Assembly (NCBI RefSeq): GCF_011059145.1
Contig: NZ_JAALLT010000003.1
Span: 124,001-188,000 of the forward strand
Direction of reading: 5' to 3'
Length of the DNA: 64,000 nt
DNA from: Halalkalibaculum roseum
Lineage (GTDB): Bacteria > Bacteroidota > Rhodothermia > Balneolales > Balneolaceae
Shown here: positions 8,722 through 17,177 of the stretch, piece by piece
How the letters are laid out: each line of letters begins with the position of its first letter
How positions within the stretch are numbered: the first letter of the stretch is position 1
Notes under the pieces: generated by a model
Told to the model about the DNA's origin: nothing
Seen by the model: only the letters and a program-made list of their open reading frames with translations
Databases searched by the model: none
Program-made: the position numbers and the translations under genes

Positions 8722-9518
8722 CAGGAGGCACTTGTTTCTAAAAGCTCTAGATCTTTACTGTCTTCCAGATAGAGCCGGAAAGCTTCCTTGGCCTTTTCAT
8801 TGAGATCGAATCGAGAATGAAGAAAAATATTCTTCTTCACATAACGGTACCATAAATATGAAAGGGTATCGGGGATGGTGTTTCTCATTCGAGTTAAAAA
8901 GTGCTTCTTTTCCCATGTATTCTCCCCATGAAAACATCGGATAAAAAGATAAGCCTTCTCTGCAGAAAGCATCGTATAATCTTTTTGAAGCCATTTTTCC
9001 AGATAGATGGAATCTTCGGCTCTTTTTAATTCCGGGTAGCGAATATCTTTACTTGCATAATGCATGATACTGCCGGGCACTCCTTTTTTCAGGTGACCAA
9101 TGTACGGATGATTAAAAAACTCCTCATCACTGATATGCATCAGCGTGGCCTCGAGACAGCAGGCATCATAACCTTTCAGCAGTATTTCTACCTGTTTTTC
9201 GATTCTTTCGGGATGGTACCATTCATCATCATCCCATTGGGTAAATATATCTCCGGAAGCGGTATCAAGAGCTATGTTTCTCAGCTTGCCAAGTACAAAA
9301 TTTGAACCTCCGGTCAATCGTAAATAGGTCAATTCATCGGCAGGTACAGTTGACAAAACCGGGGTGAGGTCTGTGTCTCCATCATCTACAACGACCAGTT
9401 CCTTATTCTTGTAGGTTTGCCTGTTATAACAACGAATAGCTCTTCGGCACAGGTCCGGACGATCTGCCGTCACCATCAGACAACTGACTTTAGGTAAATT
9501 TTTTCTCTCCGCAAACAT
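8721..9518 (-). CDS. GT2-family glycosyltransferase (copy 2)
   Basis: 265 residues with a GT-A fold. VSCLMVTADRPDLCRRAI opens the domain, ELVVVDDGDTD follows, and WDDDEW (residues 95-100) carries the likely metal-binding aspartates. The C-terminal half shares HPYIGHLKKG-PGSIMH, DIRYP, YLEKW and FHGEN with the GT2 enzyme at 4893-5690, so they are paralogues of equal length. It is the first gene of a coupled pair with the GT4-like enzyme at 7642-8721, whose start overlaps its stop by one base. Confidence 0.88.
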   Translation of the reverse strand: MFAERKNLPKVSCLMVTADRPDLCRRAIRCYNRQTYKNKELVVVDDGDTDLTPVLSTVPADELTYLRLTGGSNFVLGKLRNIALDTASGDIFTQWDDDEWYHPERIEKQVEILLKGYDACCLEATLMHISDEEFFNHPYIGHLKKGVPGSIMHYASKDIRYPELKRAEDSIYLEKWLQKDYTMLSAEKAYLFIRCFHGENTWEKKHFLTRMRNTIPDTLSYLWYRYVKKNIFLHSRFDLNEKAKEAFRLYLEDSKDLELLETSAS

Positions 9519-9698
9519 AAAAATTAATTAAAAACTACATTTTGTAGAATGCGATAAACAAATTTAGAATCGCAAAAAGACTTCTACACAATAAAGTAAA
9601 AGTTATGCAAATGTTCACAGGTCTGGATTAATTTTTGGAGTTAATGTATTCCAATCTTTCAATGGATTCTGATTTTAGTCTGTACATGCGGCTGGCTG

Positions 9699-10514
9699 TC
9701 AATTATGCGCCGTTACATACCATCTGTTTTCAATATCTAAGGGGTACAAATGAAAATTACTGTAGTTTTCTTTTAGAATCCCAATAGTGTTTTCTGCGTT
9801 ACAGAGATCACCGTGGACTTCTCCAAACAGGTGACGAATTTTTTTATACCCTGCGAAATTAGCAAAGAGCTTTTCTTCTGATCCTTCTATGTCAAATTTC
9901 AAGATATCTATTTCTTCTATATTCAACTCATCCAATACAGTGGCAAGTGTTTTAATCTGAACTTTTAATTCCAGTTGGCGATCCCTGAGTTTTTGCGTGG
10001 AAGAGGAACTGCCCCTATGAGGATCTGCATAGAAGGAAATTTCCCCGTTCTCACCCCCCACCGCAAAATCATAAATCGTCATATTCCCCAGATACCCGGC
10101 ATTTTTCTTTAACTGCTTTAGATTTGACGGATCCGGCTCAAAGCTGTGTATGTGAGCTTCGGGGTAGAGCAAACGAAAGTAGAGCGCTGAGACACCTACA
10201 TTGGCGCCCAGATCGAATATAGTGGAGACGTTATTGTATTTTTTTGGACTATAAGGATTATCAAGAAATATTTCACAGAACAGACCATAATCACTTAAGT
10301 CATCGAAGTAAAAGAGGTTTTGAGAATCAAAATGGGAAACAGTCGCCGTAAAGCTTAGTCTTGATTTCCAGGTGTCGTTGAGGATAAACCAAATGCCGCC
10401 AAAAAAGAGCTTGACCTTTGATATCGGATCTGCAGCCATATGAACCGAAACATCTCTCACCCAATCAAAACGCTCCTTCAATCTTTCAAAAAAGCTGTAG
10501 ATGCCTTTTAACAT
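9699..10514 (-). CDS. FkbM-family methyltransferase
   Basis: 271 residues. The SAM-binding core contains STIFDLGANVGVSALYF (DLGANVG at residues 101-107), FEPDP (125-129) and LKFDIEGSEEKLF in the later part, all hallmarks of FkbM-type O-methyltransferases. Members commonly methylate sugar hydroxyls of exopolysaccharides or glycolipids, which fits the neighbouring glycosyltransferases. The acceptor is not deducible. It is separated from the next minus-strand gene upstream (tectonin, ending at 10638) by an inverted repeat that may terminate the latter. Confidence 0.88.
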   Translation of the reverse strand: MLKGIYSFFERLKERFDWVRDVSVHMAADPISKVKLFFGGIWFILNDTWKSRLSFTATVSHFDSQNLFYFDDLSDYGLFCEIFLDNPYSPKKYNNVSTIFDLGANVGVSALYFRLLYPEAHIHSFEPDPSNLKQLKKNAGYLGNMTIYDFAVGGENGEISFYADPHRGSSSSTQKLRDRQLELKVQIKTLATVLDELNIEEIDILKFDIEGSEEKLFANFAGYKKIRHLFGEVHGDLCNAENTIGILKENYSNFHLYPLDIENRWYVTAHN

Positions 10515-10533
10515 GAATTTCGTGATAATCTAA

Positions 10534-10593
10534 AATAAAATCGGTGTGGCAAATAAAATCCCTCTTCCAAAAGACTTTTATAAGACCACACCG
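10534..10593 (-). terminator. Possible terminator downstream of the tectonin gene
   Basis: CGGTGTGG at 10542-10549 and CCACACCG at 10586-10593 form a perfect 8-bp stem. On the minus strand the stem is followed by ATTTTATTTTA. The 36-base loop is long but contains a smaller AAAAG/CTTTT hairpin. It lies 45 bases past the stop of the tectonin gene. Confidence 0.45.
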
Positions 10594-10637
10594 AAATAAA
10601 ACTGTGACAGATTTTTATCTACGTGGTAATGTATTAA

Positions 10638-11399
10638 TTACATGGTGCCGCGCAATCTGTATATCTGGGTCCCTCCATCCTGTAGTACCCATGGAACTCC
10701 CTGTGGAGTAACCGCTATCTTACTTGCCTTACCGCCTTTGTTCATCCATTCAAAAGCCTGATCATTCCACTGGTAAACTTGTCCGTTTTCACCGATAACC
10801 CAAACGGTTCCGCCTCCGGCTGCGATGGCTGTTGCTTTTCCGGGCATGCTCTGCCAGTTACGACCCCTCAAGCGATATATCTGTTTATTGTTTACAACCC
10901 ATGGGATTCCATTTGAATCGACAGCAATCAAATCAGCATTTCCGCCGAACTCTTCCCATGAAAAAGCTTCATCATTCCATTTGAAAGCTGTCTTATTTTC
11001 ACCGAGTACCCAAACGGTTCCGCCTCCTGCAGCAATGGCTGTTGCTTTTCCGGGCATGCTTTGCCAGGTTCTGCCACGCAGTCGATAAATCTGCTTATTG
11101 TTAACTACCCAGGGTCGGCCCTGGTTGGTTACTGCGATCAAATCACCTTTTCCCCCGAAATCTTCCCAGGAAAAGGAATTTTCATTCCATTTGTATGCAG
11201 AGTTATTTTCACCAAGTACCCAAACTGATGCTGTGCTATCCCCTCCAGCAGCAATTTCTTTGGCTTTACCGGGAAGATTTTCCCATTGGGCAAAGGCCGT
11301 ACCGGAAAATGTGCCACTAAACACAAAAAATAGAGTAACCAGTAAGGAAGTTAAAGTGGTTTTTTTTCTTGAAGTGAACATTGTCTTTATCATATCCAT
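10638..11399 (-). CDS. Secreted tectonin-repeat (beta-propeller) protein
   Basis: 253 residues. A signal peptide (about residues 14-38, ending in GTAFAQ) precedes a chain of tectonin-like repeats. Units contain W-PGKA--IAAGG--VWV, LGEN--A-KWN---FSWE--GG and IAV---G-PWVVNNKQIYRLRGR, arranged as alternating half-units with a 70-residue period, enough for roughly six blades. Tectonin propellers are known as lectin-like domains that bind glycans or lipopolysaccharide. A surface or periplasmic glycan-binding role is therefore plausible here, inside a glycan locus, but inferred. The coding DNA repeats with a 210-base period and long identical stretches, indicating recent internal duplication. Confidence 0.85.
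   Translation of the reverse strand: MDMIKTMFTSRKKTTLTSLLVTLFFVFSGTFSGTAFAQWENLPGKAKEIAAGGDSTASVWVLGENNSAYKWNENSFSWEDFGGKGDLIAVTNQGRPWVVNNKQIYRLRGRTWQSMPGKATAIAAGGGTVWVLGENKTAFKWNDEAFSWEEFGGNADLIAVDSNGIPWVVNNKQIYRLRGRNWQSMPGKATAIAAGGGTVWVIGENGQVYQWNDQAFEWMNKGGKASKIAVTPQGVPWVLQDGGTQIYRLRGTM
10801..11230 (-). repeat. Internal 210-bp coding repeat of the tectonin gene
   Basis: The decamer caaacggttc at 10801 recurs at 11011, exactly 210 bases later. The stretch beginning atggctgttgcttttccggg recurs with the same offset. A third, more diverged copy of the following half-unit lies near 11221. Third-position differences between copies are few, so duplication or gene conversion is recent. Confidence 0.75.
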
Positions 11400-11599
11400 T
11401 GAATTGTTGGTTTGTTAGCGTGTACCGTATTTATTTATACAAGCCAGGTATTATAGATGCCAGGTAGATGACCCGTATCCCTTTTGTTATTTCTTAATTT
11501 ATAGTTTATATCTCAATATTCACTAATCTATAAAAATATTCTAATTATAAAACTATATTAAAAAATACCTCAATATAGTCTGATGTATATAAAATTAGA

Positions 11600-14125
11600 T
11601 TACGATTTCCCCTCTGCCTGTTTTTTGGCTCCTAAGTCCTCGATCCACTGAATTAAAGCGGGTAAAAACAATAGCGCTGCCATTAAAGTAGTTACGGCAC
11701 CAATAACGGCCAGTTGTCCAATCGAGCGTAATCCCGGGTGAAAGCTGAAAAGCAAACCAAAAAATCCAATCATTGTTGTCAGAGATGCAATGGTACAATG
11801 TTCACCCGTTGAGCGAAGTACCTTCATCATAGATCCTTTACCCCTTTCACGGTAACGATGCACCAGGTGAATACCGTCGTCGTTTCCGATTCCCAGCATT
11901 GCAGGCAATACTACCAGGTTGAAAAAGTTAAGCCTTGGTCCAAATAGTTCTACTGACAGTAACATCCAGAGTAAACCCACCACCAATGGGATCAACGCAA
12001 GAGCAGCCCATTTTAAAGACCTGAAGTACAATACCATAATCAGTGCTACGATGATAAATACTGCGACTACCATATACGGTGATTCTTCTTGCATAAGGCG
12101 AAGCATTTCAGCAGCTATCAGCGATGTGGAACCGGCATGGTACACCTCCCCGTCATCAGTGTTTATGGTTCCAACATCATCTGCAAAAGCAATAGATTTT
12201 CTCCCGTCAGATAGTCCTACCGAAGGGTAGATCATCACGAACATACCGATCTCGCCGGATTGTGTGGTAAATGTATCTTTTAGGTAATCAGGTACCTGCT
12301 CAGGAGAAATGGGCTCACGTGTTTGGGCAGCACGGCGAAGTCTTGTAAGCTCTTCTGAGTTTTCATTACTGAGGTACTGACTGTTCAGCAGTTCCCTAAT
12401 TTCTGCAATATTTTCCAGGCGATTCTGCTTTTCCTCTTTCTGTAATGGGAATCTCTCCTGCAAGGTCTGAACCTGCTTGATGGTCGGTGAAATAGTATCC
12501 TTTCTTGCTTTTTCACGTACTGCCTCTGCAACTTTTACAGCCTCTTCAGGAGTATCTACGACAATGTATGCGGGATTACTACCCATCCTGCTGCTGCTTA
12601 CACGGTCAACTATATCATCTTTTGCTTCATATTCCGGGTATTTTGGCTCTAACTTACTAAAATTGTATTCAAAGGAAACCGTAGGCAACATGATGAGTGA
12701 AGCAACTACAGCTAAAACACTGACCATAAGGATTGATTTGGCAGCGGGCATGCGCTTATTCCTGACCGTAGCCTCACCTTCAAAGCCACCGGCCTTATTT
12801 AAATTGAGCAACCCATACTTTTCAAATATTGAAAGTAGGGCAGGCATAACAACAATCATCGCTACTACTGCAAACAGAATACCGATACCCGCAATCAAAC
12901 CGAATTCACTGAAGCCTTTAAAGTCTGCAAAAGTCAGCACCAAGAGTGCCGTGGAGGTTGTTAATGCACCTACAGCTACAGCCTGACCCGTACTTAAAAA
13001 AGAAATTTCAGCGGCATCAATGATGGATTTATCCATACCTCTCTCTTCGGAATAACGTCCATAAAAATGCACTCCAAAATCTACACCAAGCCCGAATAGT
13101 AGCAGGGCAAGAGTGGAAGTCATAATATTCAAATTACCAACCATCAGATAGGCCATACCGAAGGTCCAGGCGAGACTCATCAAAAGCGGTATGGTAATAA
13201 CAAGAGCAAGAACAGGCATCCTGGCCAATTCAGTAATCAATATTTTCCATGAAAATCTCGACCCTGCCCTTGCACTGTAAGATTTATACAAAAAATAGAA
13301 GATAACCAGCAGTATCACGGCAGAAGCTCCTACCCCAAATGTTTTAGCTACATCTCCGCGGATGGCTTCAACCTGTATACTTCTGCGCATAAGACGACCC
13401 GCAAGTGTAATTTCCATCTCCGGATGATACATGGAAGGTTCCATGGTCGCCAGCAGTTCTTCAAAATCCTCATACAGATTATTTATAAAACTGATATTGG
13501 TCTGTGACCCTTCCGGAAAGAAGCGCAATGTCATGGTCGTGCTATCATCCGATATTGGGTACTCTTTCCCAACCAGCTGCTGATACACAGAGTCCAGTTC
13601 ACCGATGGTAACGCCCGATTCGTTGGTTGACTCATCTTCTTCACTAAAATCAGTGTAGAATGGATTGGCCTCGAGCTTGGCTTGTTCTATCTCGTCCTGC
13701 AAATAATCTTTAATGTCATCCAACTCTTTATCAGTGGCAAAATACAGGGCATTCTCTTCCATAAATTGCGTATCCCTTTCGTATTCCACTGTTCTGAGAT
13801 ATGGCTTGTTATATCCCTCTCCTTTAAGTTTCAGTGCCTTTGGGATTAACTCCTCAGCAAAAGCTTTATTGGCCTCAAAAGAGGGGCTAACAATTCCAAC
13901 AGCCAAATCACTGCCTTCGCCGCCAACCGTATTTCTGACTCTTTCAAGAGCCTGGTAACTGGGATAATCCTCAGGAATAAGCTTTGAAAAATCCGTATCA
14001 ATTTTCAGAAAGCTGGCATAATAACCACCTGCAGCGGCAAATAACGCAGCAATGAATAGCACCAGCCATGCCCTATTGACTACTCCCCTGATGAAAGGAC
14101 GAAGCGATTCAAAAAACCTATTCAT
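11600..14125 (-). CDS. MMPL/RND-family exporter (HpnN-like)
   Basis: 841 residues with two-fold RND architecture. There is an N-terminal helix (about residues 17-37), a large periplasmic loop, a helix bundle (about 235-430) containing GLGVDFGVHFYGRYSEER, a second helix (about 460), a second periplasmic loop, and a C-terminal bundle (about 680-830) with GNDDGIHLVHRYRERG. The paired GxxxDxxxHxxxRYxEE-type motifs mark MMPL/SSD transporters such as the hopanoid exporter HpnN. The family uses proton motive force to move lipids. MlaC-like and TolC-like genes downstream in the locus (18243-20259) would supply periplasmic and outer-membrane partners. The paralogue at 1-230 is truncated only by the window edge. 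Confidence 0.9.
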   Translation of the reverse strand: MNRFFESLRPFIRGVVNRAWLVLFIAALFAAAGGYYASFLKIDTDFSKLIPEDYPSYQALERVRNTVGGEGSDLAVGIVSPSFEANKAFAEELIPKALKLKGEGYNKPYLRTVEYERDTQFMEENALYFATDKELDDIKDYLQDEIEQAKLEANPFYTDFSEEDESTNESGVTIGELDSVYQQLVGKEYPISDDSTTMTLRFFPEGSQTNISFINNLYEDFEELLATMEPSMYHPEMEITLAGRLMRRSIQVEAIRGDVAKTFGVGASAVILLVIFYFLYKSYSARAGSRFSWKILITELARMPVLALVITIPLLMSLAWTFGMAYLMVGNLNIMTSTLALLLFGLGVDFGVHFYGRYSEERGMDKSIIDAAEISFLSTGQAVAVGALTTSTALLVLTFADFKGFSEFGLIAGIGILFAVVAMIVVMPALLSIFEKYGLLNLNKAGGFEGEATVRNKRMPAAKSILMVSVLAVVASLIMLPTVSFEYNFSKLEPKYPEYEAKDDIVDRVSSSRMGSNPAYIVVDTPEEAVKVAEAVREKARKDTISPTIKQVQTLQERFPLQKEEKQNRLENIAEIRELLNSQYLSNENSEELTRLRRAAQTREPISPEQVPDYLKDTFTTQSGEIGMFVMIYPSVGLSDGRKSIAFADDVGTINTDDGEVYHAGSTSLIAAEMLRLMQEESPYMVVAVFIIVALIMVLYFRSLKWAALALIPLVVGLLWMLLSVELFGPRLNFFNLVVLPAMLGIGNDDGIHLVHRYRERGKGSMMKVLRSTGEHCTIASLTTMIGFFGLLFSFHPGLRSIGQLAVIGAVTTLMAALLFLPALIQWIEDLGAKKQAEGKS

Positions 14126-14316
14126 ATCACTGTGCTATTTAAAATAAACCGTAAATCGGTTCAATTGAATTTCCTGAAATTTCACTGCAGGTCATTATGA
14201 AACTAAAACGAAAGAACTTAGATGAAATATTGGTCAATTCAAATTAAGCGGACTATTTAGTTACGACTAGCCCATTAGTATTATCCAGTCAGTCTTAATC
14301 CATAATTCATAGATAG

Positions 14317-15729
14317 TTACCTAAAATTCCAGGTCAGATCTGCCATGAATCCCAGATTTTCACGGTACATCTCTCCGGTATCTGCAGAAAGTGATAATCC
14401 TATTGTTAATGCTGATACATTTGGCACATTGTAATTCATGGCTATGAGAAAAGAGTACTGGTCTTCTCTTCTGGATGGGAAATCAATCGTTTCGGGTGGT
14501 ACTTTCCCACCGACGATTCCATAATTACGGGTATAGGTTCCAAAAACTTTGTATTCCAGATTTTTCTTTAAAAAGCCTGAAGCACCAATGTGATGGCCCA
14601 CCAATATGTTATTATCCACGCGATTGGTTTCGGGATTATAGGTTATTAATGGAATGCCAATAACCCTTCCATAATTTGACCAACCATTCCGGTAAAGAAA
14701 ATGATTGTAATAGTTTGCCCTTCCCCTTGCCTGAAAAGCCCTGGAATCCTGTCTCCTGGTATTGATATGTTCATAAGTTATTGCCTGCAATAGACGTGAC
14801 TGCTCTTTAAAAACAATATTTAATCCCCAGGATCCGTCCCATGGACTGCGAAATCGCCTGGAAACACCATCTTCTAGAAAAAATACCCTTGTTGCAGTGA
14901 GTGTAAGATCTTCAAAATCATAAGTCGCACCAAATTCATACGAAGCGATAGAATTACCGATGGTATTGCTGATCTCTCCTCCCGGAGCATCACTATCCGG
15001 ATCAGCTGAAGAGCCCGTAATGACTCGTAAATAATCAGAAAAAGATTGAGGAAGGCTGCCAACATTAGGATTTTCACTGGTTCCTCCCCATAACGCGTTA
15101 TGAACTACTCCTCCGATTGCTGAGAGTTTACCGATATTAAACTTTAGGTAGAGGTACTTTTGGTGTAGATAGGCATCATCCACATATCGGTCTTCTGTGA
15201 ACCAACCGTGACTGAACATCCCTTTATACTCTAAGAAACCATTACTGAAGGGAGCTGAGACAAACTCCGGATTGGAAATGGTGATCCTGGTTACGGGAAT
15301 GGCATTGGTACTCATCATCATTGACCCGACTGACAGTGCATGATTATTCAACCCAATCGGTTGATTGAATCTTCCAACATCAAGACGAAAGGCGCGATAG
15401 TTTATACTGCCATACAGCTCTGTAAAATGCATGCTGTTATCTTCCGACAGGCGCCCTACCAGATTGCTACCGGTTTCAAAACTTAAATCAGGCGAAATCT
15501 CAAATGTCCTGCTGAAACCAAGTTCATTGATAAAATTTGTATTGTTCGGATCTACTTTCCCATTCACATTTGCTGTAAACCAAAAAGGCATAGAGCCATC
15601 GGTACTACCATAAATTGAAGTACGGTAGAAAAGATTAAAATCATTATTTTGGGCACTTGAGAATTGAGTAAACAGGAAAAAGAGACAAAGTAAAAGCAGG
15701 CTACCTTTCAGGATGCTGGATTTCTTCAA
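14317..15729 (-). CDS. Capsule assembly Wzi-like outer-membrane beta-barrel protein
   Basis: 470 residues. A signal peptide (about residues 1-26, ending in FSSAQ) is followed by amphipathic strands. The N-terminal region resembles Wzi: FWFTANVNGKVDP, then LDVGRFNQPIG and LSVGSMMMSTNAIPVTRI. The chain ends in WNFR, with the terminal aromatic-x-arginine typical of outer-membrane barrels. Wzi proteins bind capsular polysaccharide at the cell surface. Here the protein would anchor or bind the glycan made by the neighbouring glycosyltransferases, which is inference. The gene is divergent from cassette copy B, with a 66-base intergenic region. Confidence 0.8.
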   Translation of the reverse strand: MKKSSILKGSLLLLCLFFLFTQFSSAQNNDFNLFYRTSIYGSTDGSMPFWFTANVNGKVDPNNTNFINELGFSRTFEISPDLSFETGSNLVGRLSEDNSMHFTELYGSINYRAFRLDVGRFNQPIGLNNHALSVGSMMMSTNAIPVTRITISNPEFVSAPFSNGFLEYKGMFSHGWFTEDRYVDDAYLHQKYLYLKFNIGKLSAIGGVVHNALWGGTSENPNVGSLPQSFSDYLRVITGSSADPDSDAPGGEISNTIGNSIASYEFGATYDFEDLTLTATRVFFLEDGVSRRFRSPWDGSWGLNIVFKEQSRLLQAITYEHINTRRQDSRAFQARGRANYYNHFLYRNGWSNYGRVIGIPLITYNPETNRVDNNILVGHHIGASGFLKKNLEYKVFGTYTRNYGIVGGKVPPETIDFPSRREDQYSFLIAMNYNVPNVSALTIGLSLSADTGEMYRENLGFMADLTWNFR

Positions 15730-15795
15730 AATTATATGATTGGATTAAGATTAGGACGTCCGGATAATATAAGTTGGCAGCAAATATAACATGGA

Positions 15796-16275
15796 ATGAA
15801 AAAATTCACCAAATATAAGTTCATCCTCTTCGCTATACTGGCTCTGAATATAGTGTTGGTCGCCACACATGAAGGAGAGTTCTGGCCGTTCAGTATTTTC
15901 CCGATGTTTTCGCAAGCGGGAAACCCGTGGTCAAGAGGTGTGCTGGAACGCGTAGAAAACAATAACGACTCAACCATCTGGAATACCAAAACATTATCCG
16001 ATATCAGACGCAGAGCAGTGTCTCTAGATTCTATAGGGGTTGACGCTATTGACTATGCCAACTTCGTAGCCAAAACCGAAGACTGGAATCAAAAGAGAAT
16101 AGCAGGCTTAAGGGATTTATTGAATATTAACGAGTATCCGGATGCTCGTTGGATGGCTACCAGGGTAAGTGGATACCTCACAGAAGAAGATTCAGTAGTA
16201 GTGGAAGCTGTACCTCTCCTTTTATTTACCAGAGACACAACCTATAAGAATCCCAAAATATTCCAGGATAAGTAA
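15796..16275 (+). CDS. Single-pass protein with GEFWPFSI-PMFSQAG motif, cassette copy B (unknown function)
   Basis: 159 residues from ATG. A basic N-terminus and one hydrophobic segment (about residues 8-25) lead into HEGEFWPFSIFPMFSQAGNPW and a hydrophilic, presumably periplasmic domain with DSTIW and YLTEEDSV. It has the same plan as the protein at 2422-2907, which carries LTEQDSV in the same place. The downstream polytopic gene starts one base after the stop. The tandem order is identical in both copies, so the association is selected or the duplication was of the whole pair. Confidence 0.8.
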   Translation: MKKFTKYKFILFAILALNIVLVATHEGEFWPFSIFPMFSQAGNPWSRGVLERVENNNDSTIWNTKTLSDIRRRAVSLDSIGVDAIDYANFVAKTEDWNQKRIAGLRDLLNINEYPDARWMATRVSGYLTEEDSVVVEAVPLLLFTRDTTYKNPKIFQDK

Positions 16276-16276
16276 C

Positions 16277-17167
16277 ATGAATTCACTCCTGCAAAACCTG
16301 TTTGAATTCAAGAGGCCAGACTCCATTGGAGTAAAGCTGTATTTACGGTTGTTTGAACTATTTTCCGTCTGTTATACCCTCATATATGCATGGGACTGGG
16401 GATTTTACATACTAAGAATCAGTGATGTTGTTCTGCCCCTGGGATTGGCAAATTATATCGATGTAGAGATTTTTTTTGGTAACAGCCTTCCTTTGATTTC
16501 AGCTGGGCTAATTAGCGGATTGGCAGTCGTGGCCTTTTTCAGCAGGCGATACAAATGGCTTTATATACTAATTTTCCTGCTGCTCCACTTGCAATATGTA
16601 ACACGGTTTTCACTGGGTGAAATACCTCATAGTTCAAATCTCATAGGGTTTAGCATACTGGGATTGGGACTGGCTTTCTGCTTCATCAATAATAGATGGA
16701 AAGCACTGTCATTTGCCTATGGTTTTCTTGTTTTCTTTGTCGGACTGAGTTATACCTCCGCTTCTATTTCTAAGCTCGTCGCTTCAGGTATTTCCTGGGT
16801 TGATGGGAATCATTTATGGCTTTGGATAGCAGAGAAATCTACCGATGTACTTTCTGCAGAAGGAAGCTACACCCTAACCTGGGTTCAGGAGCTTGCCCTA
16901 CAGAGCAGGTTAATTGCCACAATAATATTAATTATAGGATTAGTTACTGAGATATGTGCTTTTTTATTCTGGTGGAAAAGGCTTCGTCCTTATATAACCC
17001 TTCTGCTGATCGGGATGCACATCGGGATATATTATTCCATGAATATCTGGTTCATGTCATACCTAATTGAACTATCCATCATTGGTTTTCCCTGGTACAA
17101 ATTATTCAATTACCTTGATGAAAAGTACAATTTACAGAACAGGAATAATCTGTTGAAATACCTGTAA
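16277..17167 (+). CDS. Polytopic HTTM-like membrane protein, cassette copy B
   Basis: 296 residues, polytopic. It shares with the copy at 2911-3798 the blocks RLFE-F, AWDWGFYI, VVLPLG-A-YID, HL-YV-R-SLGEI-H-SN-IG-SIL, YTSA--SKL, W-DG-HLWLWIAE, DVLSA-GS and IGMH-G-Y-SMNI, so nearly the entire fold is conserved. Charged residues kept inside predicted helices (E of SLGEI, K of SKL, H of GMH) could form an active or binding site. Its stop lies 10 bases from the stop of the convergent glycosyltransferase at 17178. The HTTM-like assignment is tentative. Confidence 0.8.
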   Translation: MNSLLQNLFEFKRPDSIGVKLYLRLFELFSVCYTLIYAWDWGFYILRISDVVLPLGLANYIDVEIFFGNSLPLISAGLISGLAVVAFFSRRYKWLYILIFLLLHLQYVTRFSLGEIPHSSNLIGFSILGLGLAFCFINNRWKALSFAYGFLVFFVGLSYTSASISKLVASGISWVDGNHLWLWIAEKSTDVLSAEGSYTLTWVQELALQSRLIATIILIIGLVTEICAFLFWWKRLRPYITLLLIGMHIGIYYSMNIWFMSYLIELSIIGFPWYKLFNYLDEKYNLQNRNNLLKYL

Positions 17168-17177
17168 TATTTATCAA

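Noticed and set aside
8719-8723. One-base overlap of two glycosyltransferase genes as a frameshifted single gene
   Set aside because: Each protein has complete family length and its own N- and C-terminal motifs; TGATG overlap is normal coupling.
11098-11418. Plus-strand open frame inside the tectonin gene
   Set aside because: It is antisense to a well-supported repeat protein, has no family resemblance, and mirrors the repeats.
12477-12986. 169-codon plus-strand open frame inside the MMPL gene
   Set aside because: It is antisense to conserved MMPL sequence and lacks any recognisable domain; a shadow frame.
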